A DNA stretch of 13,253 nucleotides from an uncultured Bacilli bacterium (GCA_947585885.1 CANPXI010000016.1:1-13253), one strand, 5' to 3'. Positions 1-7,123 are shown, numbered from the stretch's first letter. Numbers and translations: made by a program. Notes: generated by a model from the sequence alone, not told the origin.

Positions 1-55
1 CTACCAAGCCCACAGGCAACTTTCATGCCCTAGTTTTAACACATGCGTGTCGCAC
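1..55 (-). mobile_element. Group II intron (class C-like), 5' end only, truncated by the window edge
   Basis: Read on the minus strand, the sequence from 55 down to 1 begins with GTGCGAC, matching the GUGYG 5' end of group II introns. It then has a small ACAC/GTGT stem and a GGCA-TGAAAGT-TGCC hairpin, resembling the GUGAGAGU/GUGAAAGU hairpin near the 5' end of class C introns. Its G/C content is far above the flanking DNA. It starts immediately after the U-tract of an intrinsic terminator (64-88), and class C introns are known to insert just downstream of such terminators. The catalytic domains and reverse transcriptase would lie beyond position 1, so class and intactness are inferred. A short ORF fragment reading MKVACGLG is also possible but has nothing to support it. 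Confidence 0.68.
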
Positions 56-56
56 C

Positions 57-88
57 ACAAAAACACACATAGAAAAAATCTATGTGTG
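57..88 (-). terminator. Intrinsic terminator/attenuator of leader copy 1
   Basis: A perfect 10-bp stem (64-73 with 79-88; CACACATAGA/TCTATGTGTG) with a 5-nt loop is followed on the minus strand by five T at 59-63. It lies 24 bp after the leader peptide stop codon. It is identical to the hairpin at 11839-11863. The presumed group II intron begins at 55, at the expected place relative to the stem and U-tract. Confidence 0.85.
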
Positions 89-111
89 CATTAAAAAACT
101 ATGAAGGTTAG

Positions 112-162
112 TTAGTAACCCCCCCCGAGTTTTTCGAATTCAAAAGAGATTATTGTCTTCAT
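112..162 (-). CDS. 16-aa leader peptide, copy 1
   Basis: The ORF encodes MKTIISFEFEKLGGGY and stops with TAA. It is too short for ordinary ORF calling, but it has a good Shine-Dalgarno site (AAAGGAG, 7 nt before ATG) and starts 29 nt after a -10 box. The copy at 11887-11937 conserves the start, stop, length and 14 of 16 residues. Codons 12-15 (CTC GGG GGG GGT) carry a run of eight G, striking in so AT-rich a genome. The start region CTATGAAG (157-164) can pair with CTTCATAG (99-106), which is itself followed by six T on the minus strand, so the start codon may be sequestered. I infer a cis-acting role in attenuation; a free peptide product is not excluded. Confidence 0.75.
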   Translation of the reverse strand: MKTIISFEFEKLGGGY

Positions 163-190
163 AGCTTTCTCCTTTATTATTTACACTTAC

Positions 191-219
191 ATTTTAGTAT
201 TTTATATTATTATTGTCAA
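191..219 (-). promoter_or_regulatory. Sigma-70/SigA-type promoter of leader copy 1
   Basis: On the minus strand TTGACA (214-219) and TAAAAT (191-196) are separated by 17 bp. The -10 box ends 29 nt before the leader ATG, the same geometry as copy 2. Confidence 0.8.
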
Positions 220-242
220 CCATATTTTATCATTTATACTAA

Positions 243-277
243 TAAAAAATATAACTTTTTTTGTGTTATATCTTTTT
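243..277 (-). terminator. Terminator of the phosphoesterase gene
   Basis: On the minus strand ATATAAC (265-271) pairs with GTTATAT (249-255) across a loop, followed by a T-rich tract. The stem overlaps the stop codon of the gene ending at 266, as at several other genes in this window. Confidence 0.65.
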
Positions 278-1087
278 ATCTATGTTTATTATTACTAATT
301 CTGGTTTATTATTTATTCTAAATGGGAATAAACTGTTACCTATTCCACGACTTACTATCATTGTTGTTTCGTTTTCTTTGTGCATTCCACTTGTATACTT
401 TGGAAATAGTCCTTGATTAGGTGCGATTAGTCCACCTATAAAAGGTAATCTTATTTGACCTCCATGAGCATGTCCAGTTAAAGCTAAGTCTATATTATTA
501 TCTTTATAAGTATTAAATAGTTCAGGTCTATGAGATAAAAGTATATTATATTTTTCTGTATTTAATTCTAAGTCTTTTAGTGTTTTATCTATTAGTATGT
601 TATCATCAATATAGTTTTCTTTAAAGAGTGTTGGATCATCTACACCTATTAAAGTTATTTCATTATTTAATTCTTCTTTTTGATTATTTAGTACTATTAC
701 ATTATTTTCTTTTAGTTTATTTATGAAACTTTCATATTCTGTAATTCTACTTTCATGGTTACCTGGTACGTAGTATACTTTAGATATTTTATTTAATTTT
801 TTTATTAAGTTTATACTTATGTTTATATCTGTTTTTCTTGAATCTATTAAGTCACCTGTTATTACTATTAAGTCTATAGATTCTTTTTTTATTTTATTTA
901 TTAAGTCATTTGTAAGTTTTTTTGATTTTGTGTTATGGAAGTCTGATATATGAGCGATTTTTATTTTATCTTTTATTTTGTCTGTTTTTATATTATAGTA
1001 AGTTACTCCTAAAAAGTTATTTTCATAATAAAGGTAAGTTATTAAAACTAGGATAAATACTATAACAATTATTATTTTCTTTTTCAT
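266..1087 (-). CDS. Membrane-anchored calcineurin-like metallophosphoesterase (YkuE-like)
   Basis: The 273-aa product begins with one hydrophobic segment (about residues 4-21), probably a signal anchor that puts the catalytic domain outside the membrane. The full set of metal-binding motifs of the family is visible in order: D49-x-H51 (HISDFH), G78-D79 (TGDL), N110-H111-E112 (GNHE), H186 (SHRPE) and H206-x-H208 (GHAHGGQ). This order and length fit the YkuE/YaeI group of di-metal phosphohydrolases, some of which act on lipid-linked substrates; the substrate here is unknown. Its ATG overlaps the TAA of the upstream gene (TAATG at 1085-1089), indicating translational coupling in a two-gene unit. 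A terminator overlaps its stop codon. Confidence 0.9.
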   Translation of the reverse strand: MKKKIIIVIVFILVLITYLYYENNFLGVTYYNIKTDKIKDKIKIAHISDFHNTKSKKLTNDLINKIKKESIDLIVITGDLIDSRKTDINISINLIKKLNKISKVYYVPGNHESRITEYESFINKLKENNVIVLNNQKEELNNEITLIGVDDPTLFKENYIDDNILIDKTLKDLELNTEKYNILLSHRPELFNTYKDNNIDLALTGHAHGGQIRLPFIGGLIAPNQGLFPKYTSGMHKENETTMIVSRGIGNSLFPFRINNKPELVIINIDKKI

Positions 1088-2454
1088 TATTCACCTATTA
1101 GTTTATCTTGAAATAGTCTTAAAAGTAAGTTATAAAGTAAGTCATTTAGTAGTTTGCTATTTCTTATTTCTTTTAGTTTATCTAAGTCTTCTATATTAAA
1201 TTTATTTTCTTTTATGTTATTTGTTTCAGTTATTAGAAGTGAGAATACTTTAGCTTCTTTTATTATCTCTTCTTCTGTTAATGAATTTAAGTCTACTGTG
1301 TTAATGTAAGTGTTTGATGATTCTAAATGTAGGTTATCTAATATTTCATTTAGTCCAAAGTTCATTATACTAGGAAGTATTTTTTTAAAATCATCGTTTT
1401 TAAATAGACTTAGGAATAATTCTTTTGTGAAGTCTTCATTTTGTAATGTATTTAGTAAATCTTCTGAAGTATGTTCTTTTATTAAGTTATAGTTATAAAG
1501 TATTTCATATACTTCAAATACTGTTTTTATGTCATTTATTAGGTTTTCTTTTTTCCAAGTGCTTATTACTTCTAAAGAAGTTATGTATATTTCTTTTCTG
1601 TTATCACTAGGTAGTTCTAGTTCTATTCCCATAAAAGGTTTATTTTGTTTAAAGTTATATGCAGCACTTCTTGATATTTCTGTTAGGAATGAAGCCATTA
1701 GATAAGTGTCTTCTAGTTCACTTTTTATTACCTCATAGTTCTTTTTTGTGTTGTTACCATCATTTATATCTTTTGTTACTAATATTATAGATATTAGTCC
1801 TTCTATTTCATTACTTGTTTTTATTTCTTCTGTTTTTGTTATGTTATTAAAGAAATTTAAACTTATATTATTCGCGTGCAATTTTATTACTGGGTTATTA
1901 TTAAATGTTTTTATTATTTTTGGCACTTCATAGTTTACTTTGTTTATTCCATTTGATAATATTTTTGAGATGCTTCCAAATGGATAAAAAATAGCAAATG
2001 AAATGATAGTGAATGAAGTTATACTTAGAAGTAGATTTATTATTATATTACTTTTATTTTCATAAGTAGAATAAGATTCTTTTTGTAATAGTTTAAATAT
2101 TATTCTTTTTAATATATGGTTTATTATGTAGATTATTAAAAACACTAATATAAATAATATTATACTTATTATGGTTATTATTAAAAACGAAGATACTTTA
2201 TCTATTATACTTAGGTCTATCCATTCACTTTCTGTTATTTTTAGTATTTCTTTTATTTTATTAGATAGTGTTATTATAATGTTTTTTGATGTTAATTTTA
2301 CTAATAATTTAGTTAAAAAGAATGACTCAAGTAATGTTATTATGTTTGTTAGTAATGTGTATATGTTTTTAAGGGTTGGAGTCTTAGATTTATTTATTAA
2401 GTAAATTATTAGAATTATAAAAAATACTACTGTTAATAAAAATGATATTAGCAT
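1087..2454 (-). CDS. Multi-pass membrane protein of unknown function
   Basis: I do not recognise this 455-aa protein. The N-terminal third is strongly hydrophobic, with likely membrane segments at about residues 1-19, 35-60, 86-114 and 136-160. The remaining 290 or so residues are soluble, rich in Asn, Glu, Leu and Lys, with helical character and no catalytic motif I can identify. The early transmembrane arrangement is loosely reminiscent of CvpA-type proteins, but that is a weak impression. It starts after AAGGTGATT, a good ribosome binding site. It is the first gene of a two-gene unit with the metallophosphoesterase (TAATG overlap). A TATAAT-like hexamer lies just upstream, but no convincing -35 box, so the unit may also be reached by read-through from the ABC operon. 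Confidence 0.8.
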   Translation of the reverse strand: MLISFLLTVVFFIILIIYLINKSKTPTLKNIYTLLTNIITLLESFFLTKLLVKLTSKNIIITLSNKIKEILKITESEWIDLSIIDKVSSFLIITIISIILFILVFLIIYIINHILKRIIFKLLQKESYSTYENKSNIIINLLLSITSFTIISFAIFYPFGSISKILSNGINKVNYEVPKIIKTFNNNPVIKLHANNISLNFFNNITKTEEIKTSNEIEGLISIILVTKDINDGNNTKKNYEVIKSELEDTYLMASFLTEISRSAAYNFKQNKPFMGIELELPSDNRKEIYITSLEVISTWKKENLINDIKTVFEVYEILYNYNLIKEHTSEDLLNTLQNEDFTKELFLSLFKNDDFKKILPSIMNFGLNEILDNLHLESSNTYINTVDLNSLTEEEIIKEAKVFSLLITETNNIKENKFNIEDLDKLKEIRNSKLLNDLLYNLLLRLFQDKLIGE

Positions 2455-2483
2455 ATAATCACCTTATATATTATTATATCAAA

Positions 2484-2510
2484 AAAGATAAATTTTTTGT
2501 ATTTATCTTT
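2484..2510 (-). terminator. Terminator of the ytrA-like ABC operon
   Basis: A 10-bp perfect inverted repeat (2484-2493 AAAGATAAAT with 2501-2510 ATTTATCTTT) has a 7-nt loop and is followed on the minus strand by a short T run. It overlaps the stop codon of the permease gene. Confidence 0.7.
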
Positions 2511-3141
2511 AGTATTCTTTTTTTCTTATTATTTTTAGGGATATTATGTATGAAATGTAAAGAAGCAATAAAGTTATTATTATGGTTATAGGGACTAGTA
2601 AGTTACCAAGTTTTGTTAATGCATTTGTTATATGAGAAATGTTTATATGATTTATTAGTAATGAACCTAAAAATGCTAGACCAAATATTATTAAAAATAT
2701 GCTTATTCTTGCTTTTTCTATTCCAAGTTTATAAATGAGTGGATACATAAATGATACTACTAGTAGTGTTCCTATTATTGTTCCTAGTAAACTTGTGAAT
2801 ATTTGTAAATAGTTTATTTCAGTATTTTTAGTATAAGATATTATTAAAGATATTGTGAGTGTTATTAGGCTTATTATGAATATTAGTAAGAATGTTGTTA
2901 AGTATTTAGCTAATACTCCATTTTTTCTTCCATTTGGTAGTGTTACCATATATGCATCCCAGTTATTAAATGAGTCATAACTAAATGAAGAAATCATTAT
3001 CATTACACTTATAAATGGTAAGATAAATGATATATCCATTTTATTTGTAAAAGCAAGAAATGCATATACTATTAGTAAAACACCTATTAATTTAAAGTTA
3101 CTTTTTACCATATTTATGTCTTTTTTTATAAAACCTAACAT
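2509..3141 (-). CDS. ABC-2 type transporter permease
   Basis: The 210-aa hydrophobic protein has about six predicted membrane segments: roughly residues 16-31, 37-53, 85-107, 115-133, 145-165 and 175-200. An NWDAYMVTLPNGRK-type motif at about residues 60-75 precedes the middle segments. It is typical of the ABC2_membrane_5 permeases that pair with YtrB/BcrA-like ATPases. Its ATG overlaps the ATPase stop codon (TAATG at 3139-3143). With the ATPase and the GntR regulator it forms a compact three-gene unit. Such exporters often respond to cell-envelope stress or peptide antibiotics; the substrate is not evident. Confidence 0.88.
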   Translation of the reverse strand: MLGFIKKDINMVKSNFKLIGVLLIVYAFLAFTNKMDISFILPFISVMIMISSFSYDSFNNWDAYMVTLPNGRKNGVLAKYLTTFLLIFIISLITLTISLIISYTKNTEINYLQIFTSLLGTIIGTLLVVSFMYPLIYKLGIEKARISIFLIIFGLAFLGSLLINHINISHITNALTKLGNLLVPITIIITLLLLYISYIISLKIIRKKEY

Positions 3142-3998
3142 TATTTTACCCCCTTTATCATAAGAAGCATTAAGTCTTCTAAGTTTATTTTATCTATTAC
3201 TTCAATTTTGTATTTCTTTTTTATTTCTTTTTTGTTTTCTACTAATACGTCATACTCATATTTGTTTTTCATATATTTTATATAATCATTTTTATCTAAA
3301 GAGTTAAATTCTTTTTCTGTGCATTTTATTAAACCATAGTTATTTAGTAGTTCGTCAGTTGTTTTTGATAGTAGTATTTCTCCATTATTTATGAATGTTA
3401 TGTAATCAGCTAGTTTTTCTAAGTCACTTGTTATGTGAGTTGATAGTAATATACTAGAGTCGTTATTTTCTATAAATTCTCTAAATAAATCTATTACTTC
3501 ATTTCTTGCGACTGGATCTAAACCACTTGTTGCTTCATCTAATACTAATAGTTTTGGTTTATGTGATAGTGCAGTTATTATTTCTAGTTTTTTTCTCATT
3601 CCTTTTGAGAATGTTTTTATTTGTTTTGTTTTATCTAAATTAAATTTTTCTAGATAACTATAGTATAATTTTTCATCCCAATTTTTGTATATATTTTTTA
3701 GTGAATTATTTATGTCAGTGGGCGAAAGTATTTCAGGAAAGAATGTATTATCTAGTACTACACCTATGTCTTCTTTTATTTCACTATCATATTTTATATT
3801 GCTTTTATTAAATATTTTTATTTCACCAGTATAAGAATTTATTATGTTTAAAATTGCTTTTATTGTTGTTGTTTTTCCTGCTCCATTTTCACCTATAAAA
3901 CCCATTATCATTCCTTTAGGTAAATTAAATGATACATTTTTAAGAGAAAAGTTATCATATTTTTTGTTTAAGTTTTTTATTTCTAAAATGTTTTCCAT
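3141..3998 (-). CDS. ABC transporter ATP-binding protein (YtrB/BcrA-like)
   Basis: The 285-aa cytoplasmic ATPase has Walker A GENGAGKT at residues 36-43, a Q-loop equivalent around the Asp-rich DIGVVLD stretch, the signature motif FSKGMRKKLEI, and Walker B LLVLDEATSGLDP followed by the switch His in LSTHI. After residue 220 comes a short C-terminal extension, as in exporters of this group. Its start codon overlaps the GntR regulator's stop (TAATG, 3996-4000) and its own stop overlaps the permease start. It most likely powers the 2509-3141 permease as a drug, peptide or lipid exporter. The canonical Gln after the first beta sheet is not obvious to me, a known variation in this subfamily. Confidence 0.92.
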   Translation of the reverse strand: MENILEIKNLNKKYDNFSLKNVSFNLPKGMIMGFIGENGAGKTTTIKAILNIINSYTGEIKIFNKSNIKYDSEIKEDIGVVLDNTFFPEILSPTDINNSLKNIYKNWDEKLYYSYLEKFNLDKTKQIKTFSKGMRKKLEIITALSHKPKLLVLDEATSGLDPVARNEVIDLFREFIENNDSSILLSTHITSDLEKLADYITFINNGEILLSKTTDELLNNYGLIKCTEKEFNSLDKNDYIKYMKNKYEYDVLVENKKEIKKKYKIEVIDKINLEDLMLLMIKGVK

Positions 3999-4372
3999 TA
4001 TTTATCCTCCATATATATATTTAATACTTCTATTATTTCTTTTTTGTTTATATTGTTTGTTTTAGATATTGTTACTATTTCTTCAATTAGTTTTTCTATT
4101 TTTTTTAGTTGTTCTTCTTTTATTAGGTTTTTATTTATGTTTTTTACATATGTTCCTTTTGATGGAATTGTTGTTATATAACCTTCTTTTTCTAGTTCGG
4201 TGTATGCATTTTTTGTCGTTATTACACTACATTTTAAATCTTTTGCAAGTGTTCTAATTGATGGAAGTAAAACTCCTGCTTCTAGTTCATTTGATAGTAT
4301 TTTTGTTTTTAATGCTTCTTTTATTTGTTCATATATTGGTGTTTCACTATCATTACTTATTATTATTTCCAT
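3998..4372 (-). CDS. GntR-family (YtrA subfamily) transcriptional regulator
   Basis: The 124-aa protein has an N-terminal winged helix-turn-helix (residues about 10-75). Its motifs are typical: ETPIYEQIKEALK, LPSIRTLAKDLKCS and NAYTELEKEGYI. A short C-terminal helical tail lacks an effector domain, which defines the YtrA type. I start at the internal ATG (4370-4372) because AAAGGAG lies 7 nt upstream; an upstream in-frame ATG at 4396 would place the promoter -10 box inside the coding region. It is the first gene of regulator-ATPase-permease. A 15-bp palindrome in its promoter suggests autorepression, relieved by cell-envelope stress as described for YtrA systems. Confidence 0.92.
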   Translation of the reverse strand: MEIIISNDSETPIYEQIKEALKTKILSNELEAGVLLPSIRTLAKDLKCSVITTKNAYTELEKEGYITTIPSKGTYVKNINKNLIKEEQLKKIEKLIEEIVTISKTNNINKKEIIEVLNIYMEDK

Positions 4373-4394
4373 AGTTTCTCCTTTGTATATATTC

Positions 4395-4423
4395 ATTATA
4401 TACAGTATATACAGTTAAGTCAA
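4395..4423 (-). promoter_or_regulatory. Promoter and probable YtrA operator of the ABC operon
   Basis: The minus strand shows TTGACT (4418-4423) and TATAAT (4395-4400) with a 17-bp spacer. A perfect 15-bp palindrome, TATATACAGTATATA (4397-4411), overlaps the -10 box and spacer. This position suits repression by the GntR protein encoded immediately downstream. That the regulator binds this palindrome is inferred. Confidence 0.82.
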
Positions 4424-4435
4424 TAAAAAATAATG

Positions 4436-5101
4436 TTATTTATTAGTTAAGTTATAACTTTTTTCTAATAATGACATTATTTCTTCATCTTTTATTTGAT
4501 TATTTAGTAATATAGTTATCCATTTTTCTTTATTCATATGGTATGCTTTATAGAAACATTTTCTTTTTATTAATTTTTTTATTTCAAGTGGGTCTAGTTT
4601 TATGTTCATTACTTCTACGTCTTCATTTATGTTATCTAATTTATTTCTATTTATGTTCATAATTAGTGCATACCATTTTTTTGTTTTTTTATGTCTATAT
4701 ATTGCATTTCTGTTATCGTCTTTCCAGGGAAATTCTGGAGAGCTTCCATATTTTTCTTTAATAAGAATAGCTAATCTATTAGTTTGTGGATAAATAAATT
4801 CTTTTATAGTTGTGCAGTTATTTTTAATACTTAAAAGTATGTTAGTTACTTCTTCTTTTACTAAGCTAGTAAATGATCCGTTTTCTATATCTAGTTTATA
4901 TAAAGTATATTCTTCGTTAAATGATAAATCTATTACTTTAGTTTTTATGTCAGTTTTAGTTATCACTACTTCTACTTTAAATGTATTATCTAATATATTT
5001 TTTGTTAATATGTATGAGTCTTTTATTTTTTTAAAGCCATAGGGAATCAGTGAGTTATAGTTTATTTTTGTCTTTTTAAATATTTCTTTTTCTATATTCA
5101 T
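4436..5101 (-). CDS. MmcQ/YjbR family DNA-binding-fold protein
   Basis: The 221-aa protein's C-terminal half (about residues 110-215) matches the MmcQ/YjbR family. Visible motifs are YGSSPEFPW (118-126), AIYRHKKTKKWYALIM (133-148), NIKLDP (166-171) and AYHMNKEKWITILL (186-199), ending in a helix with SLLEKSY. The N-terminal 100 residues form a second domain commonly fused to it in Firmicutes, with FNEEYTLYKL. The fold resembles CyaY, but the biochemical role is unknown. The start ATG abuts the stop codon of the upstream gene with no strong Shine-Dalgarno site, so translation is probably coupled. A weak AT-only hairpin and the ytrA promoter follow it. Confidence 0.85.
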   Translation of the reverse strand: MNIEKEIFKKTKINYNSLIPYGFKKIKDSYILTKNILDNTFKVEVVITKTDIKTKVIDLSFNEEYTLYKLDIENGSFTSLVKEEVTNILLSIKNNCTTIKEFIYPQTNRLAILIKEKYGSSPEFPWKDDNRNAIYRHKKTKKWYALIMNINRNKLDNINEDVEVMNIKLDPLEIKKLIKRKCFYKAYHMNKEKWITILLNNQIKDEEIMSLLEKSYNLTNK

Positions 5102-5434
5102 TTAGTCCAAATCATCTTCACTATAGTAGTCGTCGTCTTCTAGTTCTTCCTCTTCAAAGTTATAGTCTTCATAATCATTATTTATTTTAGGAGATGTTTT
5201 ATCACTTTTAAAACCACTCATCACTACTGCACCAATTATGGAACTTAATATTTTTCTTTTTGATTCTTTTTCTTCTTTGTTTTTTAGTGCTTTATCAATT
5301 ATTTCTATACTTTCACCATTTTCTAGTAGTCTTTTTCTTGTTTCAAGAAGTATACTTTTATCTAGATTTTCTAATTTTTGGTCTACTAAACTAAGAATTG
5401 GTGTTTCGTCTATTACAAACTCTTTTTTACTCAT
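5102..5434 (-). CDS. Small acidic hypothetical protein
   Basis: I do not recognise this 110-aa protein. A helical, charged N-terminal part (residues 1-65) has a repeated EN/KEEKES character and is followed by a short hydrophobic stretch ILSSIIGAVVMSGF (about 64-77). The final 30 residues are extremely acidic (EDYNFEEEELEDDD and onward). I chose the ATG at 5432-5434 because AAGGTGAT lies at normal distance; a GTG at 5441-5443 overlaps that ribosome binding site and is less likely. It immediately precedes the MmcQ/YjbR gene (no gap), so the two are probably co-transcribed. The 52-bp gap upstream of its start shows no clear terminator. Confidence 0.75.
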   Translation of the reverse strand: MSKKEFVIDETPILSLVDQKLENLDKSILLETRKRLLENGESIEIIDKALKNKEEKESKRKILSSIIGAVVMSGFKSDKTSPKINNDYEDYNFEEEELEDDDYYSEDDLD

Positions 5435-5486
5435 ACATATCACCTTAAAATATATTCTAACATTCTAGTATTAGTTAGTAAATAAG

Positions 5487-6347
5487 TTACTTGTGAAAAT
5501 ATAGTTTTACTTGATAGTCTATTTCACTAGATAGTTTTTCTATTGTACCGTCATAATGGCTTTTTTCCATTTCTTTTCTTATAGATAATGGGAATAGGTT
5601 TTTCATATCTTGTTCATAGTAACCACCATCTCTTGGAATGGTATCGTCTATCAATATATATTCATTATTATCTTTTACTAATTCAAATTTATGTGGGATG
5701 CTAGAGGCTGAGTCATTTTTTATTTCATTATTTTCTATATAATATTTTTCTTCTAATACCCAAGAGTATACATAGTAGTTATGTTCTGTTTCTTTTATTA
5801 GATAGGTTTTTAATGCGACAAATGATTTTTCATTATTATGGTGGGTATTACTTTCACTTTCTTTTATTAGGTATTCTTTTATAGTATTTTCAAGCGAGAT
5901 ACTATCTAAATTTAATGGTGGAGCATATTCATAGCCCCAGGTGCTAAACAAAACTGGTTTATTGTTTTTCATTCTATTTATATCTATTATAAATAAAGTT
6001 GATAGTATTAATAAAATAATTATTATTATAGATAATAAAGAAAGTATTATTCTTTTTTTTGTTTTTATTTTTTTGTTAGAATAGTTTAGTGTGTTTATTA
6101 TGTTTTCTTCAAATTTTTCTTTTTCTTGTTCTTTTTGTATTTTTTCTCCACTTAGAAGTTCATTTACTGTTATACCTAATTCTTTACAAAGAGGTTCTAT
6201 TAAAGATATGTCAGGTAGACCTCGACCATTTTCCCATTTTGATATTGCTCGGTCTGTTACACCAATTTTATTCCCTAATTCTTGTTGTGTCATTTTCTTT
6301 TTTGTACGAAGTTCTAAAATAAATTTTCCTATACGTTCTTGATTCAT
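5487..6347 (-). CDS. Membrane-anchored XRE-family regulator
   Basis: The 286-aa protein begins with a classic XRE/Cro-CI helix-turn-helix (residues about 5-62; MTQQELGNKIGVTDRAISKWENGRGLPDIS). A charged linker follows, then one strong membrane segment (about 98-124, IILSLLSIIIIILLILSTLF). The roughly 160-residue C-terminal domain would lie outside the cell, begins near KPVLFSTWGYEYAPP, and resembles nothing I can name. The topology suggests a one-component transmembrane regulator that senses an external signal and binds DNA. AAAGGAAA precedes the ATG. A TATAAT (6370-6375, minus) lies 23 nt before the start, but its -35 region is poor. No target operator is evident. Confidence 0.87.
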   Translation of the reverse strand: MNQERIGKFILELRTKKKMTQQELGNKIGVTDRAISKWENGRGLPDISLIEPLCKELGITVNELLSGEKIQKEQEKEKFEENIINTLNYSNKKIKTKKRIILSLLSIIIIILLILSTLFIIDINRMKNNKPVLFSTWGYEYAPPLNLDSISLENTIKEYLIKESESNTHHNNEKSFVALKTYLIKETEHNYYVYSWVLEEKYYIENNEIKNDSASSIPHKFELVKDNNEYILIDDTIPRDGGYYEQDMKNLFPLSIRKEMEKSHYDGTIEKLSSEIDYQVKLYFHK

Positions 6348-6424
6348 AATTTTTTCCTTTCATAGTTAAATTATAATATATATTAATTTATAGTGCACCA
6401 AACGAAACGTAGAGTTTAAAAGAA

Positions 6425-6447
6425 AAAAGTGATTTTTAGTCACTTTT
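6425..6447 (-). terminator. Terminator of the copZ-copA-sanA-like unit
   Basis: AAAAGTGA (6425-6432) and TCACTTTT (6440-6447) form a perfect 8-bp stem with a 7-nt loop, followed by a T-rich run on the minus strand. It overlaps the end of the 6436-7110 gene and separates it from the XRE regulator. Confidence 0.78.
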
Positions 6448-7110
6448 ATCATTTGTTATGTCACCATTACCTGATACGGGGATAGGTTCTCCTAGATATG
6501 TTGACTTTGGTTTTACAATAGACTTTACAAAATCTTTGTTTCTTGCAAGTATTTCTCTTACTTCCCTAATAAATTCACCCCTGTATTTTCTTGTGTCTGC
6601 TTTTACTCCATATGCTTCAAGGCCTAGTTCGTTTGCAATAAAAAGTGCACGGTATAGGTGGTATTCTTGTGTTACGATTACTACTTTTTTTACTTTAAAT
6701 ATTTCTTTTGCACGGTAGATACTATCATAAGTTGAAATACCTGCGTGGTCCATAAAAATATCTTCTGATGGAACATCTTGTTCTTTTGCAAATGTTTTCA
6801 TTACATTAACTTCATCATAGTCTTTTTTTGTGTGATCTCCTGACATTATTATTTTAGGAGATACTCCATTTTTATATAAATCTATTCCTTTTTCTAATCT
6901 ATCTTTTAGCATAGGACTTGGGTTATTATTTTTTACTCCTGCACCTAGTATTATTATTGCATCTATGTTCCTTATTTGTTTTAATTCATTTATTTCAAGT
7001 ATTTTTGATTTAGAAGAAGCTTTTACTGCTTCATTTATACTAAGCACTAGTACTAAAAGAGCAAGTGATAATATTATTAGTACTATGATTATTCTTTTTA
7101 TTATTTTCAT
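6436..7110 (-). CDS. SanA/YdcF-like (DUF218) membrane-anchored protein
   Basis: The 224-aa product has one N-terminal hydrophobic segment (about residues 5-25) and a DUF218 domain. Family motifs are AIIILGAGV (51-59), PMLKDRLEKGIDLYKNG (66-82), IIMSGD (87-92), STYDSIYRA (126-134) and VTQEYHLYRA (146-155). The family includes SanA/ElyC, linked in enterobacteria to envelope integrity, and YdcF, which binds S-adenosylmethionine. The exact reaction is unknown. It ends with about 20 polar residues after the conserved region. A GGGAG site precedes its ATG, and it starts 13 bp after copA, so it is probably co-transcribed with the copper genes; a functional link to copper is not implied. Confidence 0.9.
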   Translation of the reverse strand: MKIIKRIIIVLIILSLALLVLVLSINEAVKASSKSKILEINELKQIRNIDAIIILGAGVKNNNPSPMLKDRLEKGIDLYKNGVSPKIIMSGDHTKKDYDEVNVMKTFAKEQDVPSEDIFMDHAGISTYDSIYRAKEIFKVKKVVIVTQEYHLYRALFIANELGLEAYGVKADTRKYRGEFIREVREILARNKDFVKSIVKPKSTYLGEPIPVSGNGDITNDKSD

Positions 7111-7123
7111 AAAATCTCCCTTT

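Larger units (their letters stand above)
57..185 (-). repeat. Leader/attenuator module, copy 1
   Basis: This segment is about 90% identical to 11832-11961. Identical parts include the terminator hairpin, the run of eight C (plus strand), the leader peptide start and the Shine-Dalgarno region. Differences cluster in the middle of the leader peptide (codons 7-11) and beside the start codon. Promoter elements just outside (191-219) keep the same spacing although their sequence differs, so the functional unit is longer than the repeat. In copy 2 a surface protein gene follows; here the intron-like sequence occupies that place. Confidence 0.93.

Noticed and set aside
57..185. The repeat as an insertion sequence end or a CRISPR repeat
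   Set aside because: Only two distant copies, no terminal inverted repeats or transposase, and each copy carries promoter, start codon and terminator in functional order.
6091..6342. Plus-strand ORF opposite the XRE regulator
   Set aside because: It is the mirror of the helix-turn-helix coding region; no start signals and no family resemblance.
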